From Rhodococcus jostii NBRC 16295 (GTDB lineage Bacteria; Actinomycetota; Actinomycetes; Mycobacteriales; Mycobacteriaceae): a stretch of 64,000 nucleotides of DNA. Shown here in pieces: positions 1-8,121 of this stretch. Under the pieces are notes generated by a model. It did no database searches, was not told the origin of the DNA, and was given only the letters and a program-made list of their open reading frames with translations. Made by a program: the position numbers and the translations under genes. Location of the stretch: contig NZ_BCWY01000028.1 of assembly GCF_001894825.1 (NCBI RefSeq), positions 1 to 64,000 of the forward strand. The letters are read 5' to 3'. Within the stretch, counting starts at the first letter, position 1; each line of letters starts with the position of its first letter.

Positions 1-3
1 GAC

Positions 4-312
4 GTGACCGCGCCGCCGCCGGGGCTGCAGGCCGAACGCACGGTGCTGGCGTGGCGTCGCACGCTACCGGCGGTCTGCCTGTGCCTCGCCGCAGTCGTGC
101 GCGCCGCGCTCGTGCACCCGCACATCGCCCATGCCGGTGCGGTCGCCGGAGTCTGCGTCGCTGCCGCGTCGGTGGTCGCAGGCGCCGTGACGCGGCACCG
201 CCGATACCGTCGGCGCGCCGACGACCCCCGCCCACTCGGCCTTCTGATACCCGCCGCCGTCAGCGTCGCAATTTTCGCGACGTCCGGTGCCGCCCTGGCC
301 GCCTTGGCCTGA
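4..312 (+). CDS. DUF202 (YidH-like) small membrane protein
   Basis: Short membrane protein of 102 residues. The N-terminal motif LQAERTVLAWRRT (residues 8-20) is the hallmark of the DUF202/YidH family. It is followed by two or three hydrophobic segments (about 19-37, 43-62 and 78-101) with a basic RHRRYRRR linker before the last one. The family is widespread but has no agreed function. The GTG start at 4 lies at the window edge, so a longer N-terminus or an upstream partner cannot be excluded. The next gene begins 61 bases downstream with its own ribosome binding site. Confidence 0.75.
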   Translation: MTAPPPGLQAERTVLAWRRTLPAVCLCLAAVVRAALVHPHIAHAGAVAGVCVAAASVVAGAVTRHRRYRRRADDPRPLGLLIPAAVSVAIFATSGAALAALA

Positions 313-373
313 CAAACCGGTGTCCTGCGGGACATCTCACACTCGTATCCCGATCCGACAGAGGAGATCAGCT

Positions 374-1561
374 GTGTCGCAATTGCCACTCTCAGAACTT
401 AAATGGACGCTCGGATTCACCGACCCGGCGCAGGTCCGGCGGCAGGCGACGGCCGTCGGCGAGACCGGCCCCACGCGTCGAGTCTGGCGCGGCGACGGTC
501 CGCGCTGGGAACCGCCGGAGCAATTGCAGGACCTCTCACGGCTCGCCGTCGAGACCGGAGGCGGGGGAGCGAGCACCCTGTACCAGTTCCTCGTCGACGC
601 GCATTCGGACGGGATGATCGTGCTGCACCGCGGCGCGGTCGTCTACGAGCAGTACCTGCACGGCCTCCGCCGTCAGGACCTGCACCTGACCGCGTCGATG
701 GCCAAGGCCTTCATCGGCCTGCTCGCCGGGATTCTCGAGGACCAAGGGTTGTTCACGCGAGAGGACCTCGTGTCCACGTTCGTTCCCGAGTTGGCGGGAA
801 CGGCATTCGGCGACGCCACCATTCGTCACCTGCTCGACATGACGACACAGGTGGCATACGGGGGACGAGAATTCCATCGAGAGGTCGAGGCGCACCGGTG
901 GTGGGCGGTGGTGGCCCCCGCGATGCGGCCCGACGGATACGACGGGCCGACGACCCTGCTCGACCGATTGACGACGGCCCGCGCGACCGGTCCGTACGGC
1001 GAGGTCTTCCACTACGAGAACGGAAGCTGCGAGGCGATGGGTGCGCTGATCAGCCGCGTCACCGGCACGACCGTCTCGGACCTGCTGAGCGAGTTGATCT
1101 GGTCGAAGATCGGCGCCGACGAGGACGCCCGGTACATCCTCGACGCCGCCGGCGTCGAAACCGCCTGCGGAGGGTTCGCGGCGACACTCCGGGACATCGC
1201 CAAGGTAGGGGAGGTGCTCCGCTGCGAAGGCGCTCTCGGCGACCGCCAGATCGTCCCGGAATCGGTGGTGCGCGCGATCAGCACCGTCCCCGAGGGAGCC
1301 ACCGCTCAGGTGCGGTTGCCGCGTGCGTCGGCGAATTCGCCTGCTACGATGAGCTACCGGGACTACTGGTGGATTCTCAACGACCCGTTCGACTCCTTCA
1401 TGGCCAGCGGAATCCACGGCCAGCGGTTGTTCGTCTCCCGCCAACTCGACCTCGTCGTCGCACATTTCGGGTCACAGATCATCTCGCCGTGCGTCGAGAC
1501 CCCACCGTTCCCGGCGGTGTTCACGCGGCTCGGAACCCAATTGGCGTTGACGGGCGTCTGA
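374..1561 (+). CDS. Serine hydrolase, beta-lactamase / NylB fold
   Basis: A 395-residue serine hydrolase of the class C beta-lactamase / 6-aminohexanoate-dimer hydrolase fold. The nucleophile motif SxxK is seen as S108-M-A-K111 and the second motif as Y214-E-N216. The C-terminal half keeps the family pattern ending HGQRLFVSRQLDLVVAHFG. I chose the GTG at 374 because AGGAG lies 9 bases upstream; a longer in-frame reading from 287 has no such signal. No signal peptide is visible, so it is probably cytoplasmic and acts as an esterase or amidase rather than a true beta-lactamase. The substrate is unknown. It converges on the SDR gene 30 bases downstream. Confidence 0.85.
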   Translation: MSQLPLSELKWTLGFTDPAQVRRQATAVGETGPTRRVWRGDGPRWEPPEQLQDLSRLAVETGGGGASTLYQFLVDAHSDGMIVLHRGAVVYEQYLHGLRRQDLHLTASMAKAFIGLLAGILEDQGLFTREDLVSTFVPELAGTAFGDATIRHLLDMTTQVAYGGREFHREVEAHRWWAVVAPAMRPDGYDGPTTLLDRLTTARATGPYGEVFHYENGSCEAMGALISRVTGTTVSDLLSELIWSKIGADEDARYILDAAGVETACGGFAATLRDIAKVGEVLRCEGALGDRQIVPESVVRAISTVPEGATAQVRLPRASANSPATMSYRDYWWILNDPFDSFMASGIHGQRLFVSRQLDLVVAHFGSQIISPCVETPPFPAVFTRLGTQLALTGV

Positions 1562-1591
1562 CGGCTCGCCGAACCACGGATCGGCCGGTGG

Positions 1592-2332
1592 TCAGCCGCG
1601 GCCGACGTAGGGCATGCGGGAGGCCATGATCGTTATCGTCGGCACGGTGACGTCGAGGGGGAGTTCGACCAGTCGGGTGACTGTGTCTGCGACGTACCGT
1701 GGATCGAAGGTGGGTTCCGCTCGCAACGATCCGTCCGGTTGGCGGGCGGATTGGCCGATCCCCGCGGTCATGGCGGTCTCGGCGTTCCCGATGTCGATCT
1801 GGGTGCAGCAGATGTCGTGGTCGCGGCCGTCGAGTGCGATCGACTTGGTCAATCCCGACACTCCGTGTTTGGTTGCCGTGTAGGCCACGCTTGCCGGTCG
1901 TGGCGTGTGCGCCGACAATGAACCGTTGTTGATGATGCGTCCGCCGCGTGGGGTCTGCGACTTCATCATCCGGACCGCCTCCCGTGAGCAGAGGAAGACC
2001 CCCGTCAGATTTGCGGCGACCGTCCGGTCCCAGTCCTCCGGTTCGATCTCGTCCACCGCACCGGACGGGCCGAATGTCCCCGCGTTGTTGACGAGTACGT
2101 CGAGGCGGCCGAACCTGTCGGCGACGACGGCAAAGAGATCGTGCACCGACTGGGGTGACGAGACATCGCACGGCACCACGACCGCGCGTTCGTGACCTTG
2201 CGCTGTCTCGCCCAGCCTCGCCCGCGTCCGTCCTGTCAGCACCACGTGATGCCCGGCATCGAGCAGTCCGGTCGCGATGGACCGCCCGATTCCCGAACCT
2301 GCACCCGTCACCACGACGACTCGTTCCGTCAC
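1592..2332 (-). CDS. SDR family oxidoreductase
   Basis: Classical short-chain dehydrogenase/reductase of about 246 residues. It shows the nucleotide-binding TGAGSGIG motif near the N-terminus, the NNAG motif, a catalytic Ser in NGSLSA, and Tyr and Lys in AYTATK. R-rich residues after the second strand (TGRTRARL) suggest NADP(H) preference. GTG at 2332 is favoured over GTG at 2338 because GGGAG then lies 5 bases upstream instead of touching the start. It is divergent from the nitroreductase gene and shares a promoter region of about 130 bases with it. The substrate cannot be read from sequence. Confidence 0.87.
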   Translation of the reverse strand: MTERVVVVTGAGSGIGRSIATGLLDAGHHVVLTGRTRARLGETAQGHERAVVVPCDVSSPQSVHDLFAVVADRFGRLDVLVNNAGTFGPSGAVDEIEPEDWDRTVAANLTGVFLCSREAVRMMKSQTPRGGRIINNGSLSAHTPRPASVAYTATKHGVSGLTKSIALDGRDHDICCTQIDIGNAETAMTAGIGQSARQPDGSLRAEPTFDPRYVADTVTRLVELPLDVTVPTITIMASRMPYVGRG

Positions 2333-2467
2333 GTCCACTCCCTATCCAATGGTTCTCCGTGAACCTCACCGAGATTGTCCCCGATCGTCGGTATTCACAC
2401 GCCGCTATTGGGTCGGCCGGCGGTGCACTCAGGAATCACGGTGCGCCTAACCCTGGAGAGGGAGACG

Positions 2468-3325
2468 GTGGTCGGCTTTCCTGTCTCGGTGACCATCGCA
2501 GACATCGCAGACATCGCACCCCGCACGGCACTGCAGCAGCGCTACTGGGACGCCGCCCTCACCGAACCCGCACAGTGGAATCCGATTCTGGAAGCCCTGC
2601 ACACGCACCGGTCGGTCCGCCGCTACCTGCCCGATCCGGTGGCCGACGAAACCCTCGACGTACTCGTCTCGTCGGCGCAGTCCGCCGCCACGTCGTCGAA
2701 CCTCCAGGCGTGGAGTGTCGTCGCGGTCCGCGACCCCGCCCGCAAGGCCCGGCTGGCCGCCCTCGCGGGCGACCAGGCCCACATCGTCGAGGCCCCGGTG
2801 CTGCTGGTGTGGCTCGCCGACTTCGCCCGCGTCCGCCAGCTCGCCGACGATCGAGGTGCGCCGATCGAGGGCGCCGACTATCTCGAGAGCAGCTACATCG
2901 GATTCATCGATGCCGCGCTCGCAGCGCAGAACGCCGTGACCGCCGCGGAGTCACTCGGGCTGGGAACGGTATTCATCGGCGCACTCCGCAACAAGCCCGA
3001 GGAGGTCGCCGCGGAACTCGGACTTCCTCCCCACGTGTTCGCGGTGTTCGGTCTCGTCGTCGGGCATCCGCATCCGGACGCCGACGCCCAGATCAAACCC
3101 CGCCTGCCCCGGGCGGCGGTGTTGCACCACGAGACGTACGACCTGCCTGTCCAGCGCGACCACGTCGACGCCTACGAGGGCCGCATCGCCGCCTTCTACG
3201 CGGCGCAGCATCTCGAACATTCGTGGATCAGCCGGGTCCTGGACCGACTCGCGTCCGGCGCGCGGCTGAACGGCCGGGACCGGCTGAAGGAATCGCTGAT
3301 CCGCCTCGGGTTCCCACTTCGCTAG
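2468..3325 (+). CDS. NfsA/Frp-type nitroreductase, FMN dependent
   Basis: NADPH-dependent flavin oxidoreductase of the nitroreductase superfamily (NfsA/FRP subgroup), using FMN to reduce nitroaromatics, quinones or free flavin in the cytoplasm. HRSVRRYLPDPV near the N-terminus is the FMN-phosphate-binding stretch, and LGLGTVFIGALRNKPEEV followed by FGLVVGHP is the typical C-terminal core. The GTG at 2468 has GGAGAGGGAG just upstream; GTG at 2441 or 2489 are alternatives, and the longer reading from 2375 adds residues unlike the family. Divergent from the SDR gene. Confidence 0.85.
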   Translation: MVGFPVSVTIADIADIAPRTALQQRYWDAALTEPAQWNPILEALHTHRSVRRYLPDPVADETLDVLVSSAQSAATSSNLQAWSVVAVRDPARKARLAALAGDQAHIVEAPVLLVWLADFARVRQLADDRGAPIEGADYLESSYIGFIDAALAAQNAVTAAESLGLGTVFIGALRNKPEEVAAELGLPPHVFAVFGLVVGHPHPDADAQIKPRLPRAAVLHHETYDLPVQRDHVDAYEGRIAAFYAAQHLEHSWISRVLDRLASGARLNGRDRLKESLIRLGFPLR

Positions 3326-3400
3326 AGGCGTCCCGGGGTCGGCGGTGCGAGGCGGCGGGCCTTCACCGAAGTGTAGCGTCGCATACGGGAGGTCACCGTC

Positions 3401-3841
3401 ATGGCGAGAACCGGTGCGTTCTGGGACGGCGTCGAGGGCCGCACCCCGATGCCGCAGGCGGCGCGCACTCTGGGGTTCGAGCTGATCGACGCCGATCCCG
3501 ACGCGGGGACGATCACGGTGCAGTTCGAGGGCGCGCAGGCGTTCACCAATCCCTTCGGAGAGGTACTCGGGGGCTTCCTCGCCGCCATGCTCTACGACAC
3601 ACTCGGTCCGGCTCTGCTGGCGACCCTGCCGGACGGGCAGTTCATCGAGACCCTCGATCTGCAATGCTCGTTCACCGCGCCTGCCCGTCCGGGACGCCTT
3701 GTCGGGCGGGGGCGGGTCGTCGCACGGGACGCCGATATCGCGACGCTCGACGGCTCGTTGATCGACCACACCGGAACCGTCGTGGCCACCGCCACTGCTA
3801 CCGCCAGGGTCGTCGTCCTCGACGAGGGACACGAGCAGTAG
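3401..3841 (+). CDS. PaaI-family hotdog thioesterase
   Basis: A 146-residue hotdog-fold protein of the PaaI/acyl-CoA thioesterase group. The segment NPFGEVLGGFLAAMLYDTLGPAL carries the conserved G-x-x-x-GG-x-x-A-x-x-x-D pattern of the long central helix with its catalytic acidic residue. The expected reaction is hydrolysis of an acyl- or aryl-CoA thioester. GGGAGG lies upstream of the ATG. It follows the nitroreductase by 75 bases on the same strand and may be cotranscribed. Its physiological substrate is not evident. Confidence 0.82.
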   Translation: MARTGAFWDGVEGRTPMPQAARTLGFELIDADPDAGTITVQFEGAQAFTNPFGEVLGGFLAAMLYDTLGPALLATLPDGQFIETLDLQCSFTAPARPGRLVGRGRVVARDADIATLDGSLIDHTGTVVATATATARVVVLDEGHEQ

Positions 3842-3941
3842 CCTGCGCGGCCCGTCCTTGCGTCGAGGTCAATTCCATGCCGCTCCAACATGATTCCTGT
3901 ATCAGGGGATTGGTCGTGCTGACGCATGGGTCGTGGATCCC

Positions 3942-4526
3942 TCATCCCTGTGCATGCGGTTTCCGCACCGGTCGGTATGTGAGGTAGACGATGTCGCCAT
4001 CGACGGTCCGGGTGTCGACCAGCCGCACGAGTGTCTTGTCGCTGGTTTCGCCGAAGAGTCGCTTGCCGCGACCGAGCACCACCGGGAAGACCATCAACCG
4101 CAACTCGTCGACGAGGTCGTGCTCGATCAGCGTGCGCATGAGCTGGAAGCTGGCGTAGACGCGGATGTCGCCTGCAACCTCGTGCTTCAGCGTCGAAACC
4201 TCTTTCACCACATCGCCTTCGAGGACCGTCGAGTTGCTCCAGCCGGGATCGTGAAGGGTCGAGGAGGCGACGTACTTGGGCAAGGTGTTCACTCTGTCGG
4301 CCAAGCCACCACGCCGGGGTTGCCACCGCGCGGCGAAGAACTCGTAGCTGCGCCGTCCCAACAGCAGGGCCTCGGAATGCAGCGCCTCGCCGAGCTTGAC
4401 CGCGTACAGCTCTTCGCGATCCTCGAGATGGCCGACCCACCCGCCGGCTCCGAATCCTTCTTTACCGTCGGGGTCCTGAATGACGCCGTCGAGCGGGGCG
4501 AACTCGCTCATGATGATCTTTCCCAT
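3942..4526 (-). CDS. Dihydrofolate reductase family (RibD C-terminal) protein
   Basis: A 194-residue protein of the RibD C-terminal / DHFR-like family. It begins MGKIIMSEFAPLDGVIQDP and has the family signatures LLGRRSYEFFAARW and MVFPVVLGRGKRLFG. Members of this group bind NADPH; most, including this one, have no assigned reaction. GGGAG precedes the ATG. The gene is divergent from an ECF sigma factor gene with about 150 bases between them. Such genes are often found next to ECF sigma genes in actinobacteria, so a shared stress response is possible but inferred. Confidence 0.83.
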   Translation of the reverse strand: MGKIIMSEFAPLDGVIQDPDGKEGFGAGGWVGHLEDREELYAVKLGEALHSEALLLGRRSYEFFAARWQPRRGGLADRVNTLPKYVASSTLHDPGWSNSTVLEGDVVKEVSTLKHEVAGDIRVYASFQLMRTLIEHDLVDELRLMVFPVVLGRGKRLFGETSDKTLVRLVDTRTVDGDIVYLTYRPVRKPHAQG

Positions 4527-4678
4527 TTCGGTTCTCCCTCGCCTGTGGTGTCAGATCACTCATGTAGACACGGCGACATCGGGAAAGTGGGCGCCGGCCG
4601 ACCGCCCAGTTCACCGCTCGGCCGGTGTCGATATCAGCTATGGGTATGCGACAAAGGTGCGGGAAGAAGGTGGTGTCG

Positions 4679-5686
4679 GTGGAGCCGGTGACGACGGAGC
4701 TGATCGCACGGGCGCGATCCGGGGACGGGGAGGCATTCCGAGAGCTGACCGAGCCGTACCGCCGCGAGCTGCTGGTGCACTGCTATCGGATGCTCGGATC
4801 CTTCCAGGACGCCGAGGACGTCCTGCAGGACACGCTGCTGGCCGCCTGGCAGGGCTTCGCAGGCTATGGGCGACGCGCCTCACTGCGCACCTGGCTCTAC
4901 CGGATCGCGACCAACCGGTGCCTCAATGCGCGTCGCGCCGCGAGCCGACGCGCCGCGAAGGAGTGGGACATGTCCAAGGTTGAGCCGCCCGTGCCGACCC
5001 GGCTCGGTGAAGTCGTCTGGCTCGAGCCATTTCCCGACGCCCTTCTCGAGGGGGCGATCGGCCCCGAGGCCCGCTACGAGCGAACCGAATCCATCTCCCT
5101 GGCTTTCGTCACCGCTTTGCAGACCCTGCCGCCTCGCCAACTGGCCGTTCTCGTTCTGCGCGACGTCCTCGGATTTCATGCGGACGGGGTGGCTGTGATG
5201 CTCGACTCGACCGTGGAATCGGTCAACAGCGCTCTCAAACGGGCCCGTGCCGGCCTGCGGAGCCGCAGGGAGTCACCGACCACCGAGCGCGACCTGGCTC
5301 CCGTTCCCGACTCATCCTCCGAGCGCGCGCTTGTGGAGAAGTTCGTCCGCGCCTACGAGTCCGGGGATCTGGGCGGACTGGTCGCCTTGCTCACCGACGA
5401 CATCTTCGTCTCGATGCCGCCGATTCCGCTCGAATATCAAGGCCGAGCTGTCGTGGCCCGCCTCTTCGCGAGCATCTTCAGCTCGGGCAGGAGGGTCGAT
5501 CTCGTCCCGACCAGGGCCAACGGGCAGCCGGCGTTCGGTGCCTATCTGCGTACCTCCACCGGCATCCGCCACGGATCGGGCCTGTTCGTGCTCACACTCA
5601 CCGGCGACCGCATCTGCGCCTTCAGCAGATTCGAGAGCAGCATGCTTGCCTCATTCGGGCTACCGCGATCGCTCCCGAGCCGATAA
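4679..5686 (+). CDS. ECF RNA polymerase sigma factor with C-terminal SnoaL-like domain
   Basis: Extracytoplasmic-function sigma factor of about 335 residues. Region 2 is seen in YRRELLVHCYRMLGSFQDAEDVLQDT and the tryptophan-rich helix LRTWLYRIATNRCLN. Region 4 follows in LPPRQLAVLVLRDVLGFHADGVA. The C-terminal 115 residues (from ALVEKFVRAYESGDL) form a SnoaL/NTF2-like domain, as in the SigG/SigJ-type sigma factors of mycobacteria, where the extra domain modulates activity instead of an anti-sigma factor. GTG at 4679 is preferred because GAAGAAGG lies 8 bases upstream; 4673 and 4688 are alternatives. It converges on the porin gene across a strong hairpin. Confidence 0.85.
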   Translation: MEPVTTELIARARSGDGEAFRELTEPYRRELLVHCYRMLGSFQDAEDVLQDTLLAAWQGFAGYGRRASLRTWLYRIATNRCLNARRAASRRAAKEWDMSKVEPPVPTRLGEVVWLEPFPDALLEGAIGPEARYERTESISLAFVTALQTLPPRQLAVLVLRDVLGFHADGVAVMLDSTVESVNSALKRARAGLRSRRESPTTERDLAPVPDSSSERALVEKFVRAYESGDLGGLVALLTDDIFVSMPPIPLEYQGRAVVARLFASIFSSGRRVDLVPTRANGQPAFGAYLRTSTGIRHGSGLFVLTLTGDRICAFSRFESSMLASFGLPRSLPSR

Positions 5687-5723
5687 CGATCTCACGTTCG
5701 GATGAGGAACCGGCGTCTCTGAC

Positions 5724-5757
5724 TGGAGGTCGCCGGACATCGGCCCGGCGACCTCCA
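5724..5757. terminator. Bidirectional hairpin between sigma factor and porin genes
   Basis: A perfect 13-bp inverted repeat (TGGAGGTCGCCGG at 5724-5736 and its complement at 5745-5757) with an 8-base loop lies between two convergent genes. There is no T-tract, as is common for actinobacterial terminators. Confidence 0.7.
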
Positions 5758-5781
5758 ACGAAACCCGTTCGGTGTTCCCGC

Positions 5782-6495
5782 TCAGTTGAGCTTCTGCGGC
5801 ACACCGTAGGTCATGACGGTGTCACCGTTCTCCGTCACGGCCATCGCGTACGGCCGGATGGTGACCGGTCCGATCGCTCCGGAGATGGAACCGTGGACGC
5901 CCTGCATGCGCACCAACGCCTCGGGTCCGTCGAACTCCTGGCCCTCGAGCAACGGGACCGTGGTGATACCGCCCGGCTCGAGGTCGATGTCCAGCTCCTG
6001 CGACGGGATGATGTCACCTGCCAGCTCCGCGTTGGTTCCTGCATTCAGGTCCAGCGTGAAGTCGGGGACAAGTCCCAGGTTGATTCCGTTCTCCGACCCG
6101 ATCGCGAACCCGAGGCCGGGCGAATTGAGGACGATGGTGGCACCGGCCAACGCGACCGGGTAGCCGATCTGGTAGCCCACCGTGAGCTGTGTCCCCTCGA
6201 ACTCCGCCGCGTCGGGGCCGCTGATGTTCACCGCGGCGTACCCGTTGTGGAAGAACTCGACGCTGGTCGGAACACCGTCGAGCGGCGGAACGACTTGATA
6301 CTGCGTGTCGCCCTGCAGGACCTCGATACGGTTGCCGTCCGCGTCGATGACAGAGCTGGAATTGTCGATACCGGCCGAGGCGGTGCCATTACCCATCACC
6401 ATCGCGAGCACCGAGATGCCCGCGACCGCCGCCAGGCGGGTGAGGCGTTTCTTTCCGGGTCGAGCCGTGCTGGTCTTCGTCATGCCGATCCCCAT
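5782..6495 (-). CDS. MspA-family outer-membrane porin
   Basis: A 237-residue secreted protein of the MspA/PorA family, which forms water-filled channels for small hydrophilic solutes in the mycolic-acid outer membrane. A signal peptide is clear: a basic start (KTSTARPGKKRLTR), a hydrophobic core (LAAVAGISVLAMVMG) and cleavage after TASA. The mature part keeps the family pattern, with GNRIEVLQGDTQYQVVPPLDG near the start and GPVTIRPYAMAVTENGD near the end. ATG at 6495 or the second ATG at 6483 may be the start. About 240 bases upstream are non-coding and should hold its promoter. The gene marks the host as a mycolate-containing actinomycete. Confidence 0.88.
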   Translation of the reverse strand: MGIGMTKTSTARPGKKRLTRLAAVAGISVLAMVMGNGTASAGIDNSSSVIDADGNRIEVLQGDTQYQVVPPLDGVPTSVEFFHNGYAAVNISGPDAAEFEGTQLTVGYQIGYPVALAGATIVLNSPGLGFAIGSENGINLGLVPDFTLDLNAGTNAELAGDIIPSQELDIDLEPGGITTVPLLEGQEFDGPEALVRMQGVHGSISGAIGPVTIRPYAMAVTENGDTVMTYGVPQKLN

Positions 6496-6738
6496 TCAGT
6501 TTGTACTGCAACCGATATGAAAAAGCATGCAGAGCGTAACCATTCGGAGTCTGCGCCGTCTCGGTGTTGTTCAGAAGTTCACGCGCGTTTCGTATGGTCC
6601 GCCACCGCTGACCTGGTAGTTCGCGGCACAATGGGCGGTCCGGATTCGTCCGCCGATCGATCGGGCAGGGTGTCGCACGGGAATCCGTTGCTGTTCTAGC
6701 CGAAACGAGTTCCCGCAAGGGCACACGGGACGCGTTCG

Positions 6739-8037
6739 CTATGCCGGGATACGTACCTTCCGTGTGATCGCTGCGACGCAGAGCAGGCTGAGCAGGGTGA
6801 CCGCGGTGAGGTACAGGGTGATCGGTGTCGACGAACCCCAGTTTGCGTACAGCGCGGCGGCCACCGTCGGAGCGAGCCCGCCGCCGAGAACCGACCCGAT
6901 CTGATAACCGAGCGAGGCACCGCTGTACCGGACCTCGGCGCTGAACAGTTCGGTGAACAGCGCCGCGATCGGGCCGTAGACGATGCCCATGAACACCGCG
7001 GTGCCGAGCAGGGCGAGCATCATCACCGCGGGGTTCCCGAGGTCGATCAGCGGGAAGAGCGCGGCCGCCCAGAGAGTCAGCCCCACCGACCCCGTGACGA
7101 GGAGTCGCCGTCGGCCGTACCGGTCCGACAGCGTCGACGCGACGGGGATGACGATCAGCCACACGAACGAGGCGACCAGCGTGAAGACGAGTACGAGTGT
7201 CTTACTCATACCCAGGACTTTCGTCGAATACGACAGCAGGTACGCCATGAAGATGTAACCGACGGTGTTGATTCCGATGAACGCGCCGGCGGCCAGGAGC
7301 ACTTCGCGGAGGTTCTCCCGCAGGACGGTGACGATCGGCAGTCGCTGATCGCGGTGTGCGCTCTTGACCTCTTCGAAGTCGGGGCTCTCGGTGATGGTGA
7401 ACCGGATGACGAGCCCCATCAGCACCATCACTGCGCTGGCCAGGAAGGGAACCCGCCAGCCCCAGGCCAGGAACGCTTCCTCGCTGAGGCTCGTCGACAC
7501 GCCCAGGAACACGAGGTTCGCCAGGATCAGGCCGCCGGGCACACCCATCTGCGGAAAGCTGCCGTAGAAGCCCTTTCTGTTGGCGGGCGCGTGCTCCACC
7601 GCCATCAGTACCGCTCCACCCCACTCCCCGCCGACGCCGATTCCCTGCACGAAGCGCAGCGTGACCAGCAGTATCGGCGCCCAGACGCCGATGGTGGCGT
7701 AGGTGGGGAGCAGCCCGATACCGACGGTCGCGCCACCCATCAGCATCAGGGAGAGGACAAGCATGGACTTGCGTCCGATGCGGTCGCCGAAATGGCCCAT
7801 CACGACGCCGCCGATCGGTCGTGCGATGAATCCGACGGAGAACGTCGCGAACGCGGCCAGCGTTCCCGCGATGGAGGAGAAGGACGGGAAGAACAACGGG
7901 CCGAACACGATTGCCGCTGCCATGCCGTAGATGAAGTAGTCGTACCACTCGATGGCGGTTCCGATGAGGCTGGCGCCGGCCACCTTCAGCGGGCGGACGG
8001 TCGTCGGTGATGTCACGGAGAGATGGGTGGAGGTCAT
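6739..8037 (-). CDS. MHS-family MFS transporter
   Basis: A 432-residue, 12-helix major facilitator transporter of the metabolite:H+ symporter family (ShiA/ProP/KgtP group). Diagnostic stretches are the start of helix 1 (GTAIEWYDYFIYGMAAA), the loop motif GHFGDRIGRKSML between helices 2 and 3, and RFVQGIGVGGEWGGA. Substrates of the family are carboxylates, betaines or shikimate-type aromatics; this one is undetermined. GAAGGA precedes the ATG. It lies downstream of a penicillin-acylase homologue on the same strand, with a strong hairpin between, and may import a product of that enzyme (inference). Confidence 0.87.
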   Translation of the reverse strand: MTSTHLSVTSPTTVRPLKVAGASLIGTAIEWYDYFIYGMAAAIVFGPLFFPSFSSIAGTLAAFATFSVGFIARPIGGVVMGHFGDRIGRKSMLVLSLMLMGGATVGIGLLPTYATIGVWAPILLVTLRFVQGIGVGGEWGGAVLMAVEHAPANRKGFYGSFPQMGVPGGLILANLVFLGVSTSLSEEAFLAWGWRVPFLASAVMVLMGLVIRFTITESPDFEEVKSAHRDQRLPIVTVLRENLREVLLAAGAFIGINTVGYIFMAYLLSYSTKVLGMSKTLVLVFTLVASFVWLIVIPVASTLSDRYGRRRLLVTGSVGLTLWAAALFPLIDLGNPAVMMLALLGTAVFMGIVYGPIAALFTELFSAEVRYSGASLGYQIGSVLGGGLAPTVAAALYANWGSSTPITLYLTAVTLLSLLCVAAITRKVRIPA

Positions 8038-8055
8038 GTCGATTCCTTCGAGGAC

Positions 8056-8083
8056 GCCGGGGCAGCAGACGTGCTGCCCCGGC
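8056..8083. terminator. Hairpin between acylase and transporter genes
   Basis: A perfect 12-bp stem (GCCGGGGCAGCA and its complement) with a 4-base loop GACG lies 38 bases after the acylase stop and 18 bases before the transporter start. It should end or attenuate acylase transcription. Confidence 0.72.
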
Positions 8084-8121
8084 GGGATGGTGACGGGATG
8101 CCTACCGAACTGCCGAACCCA

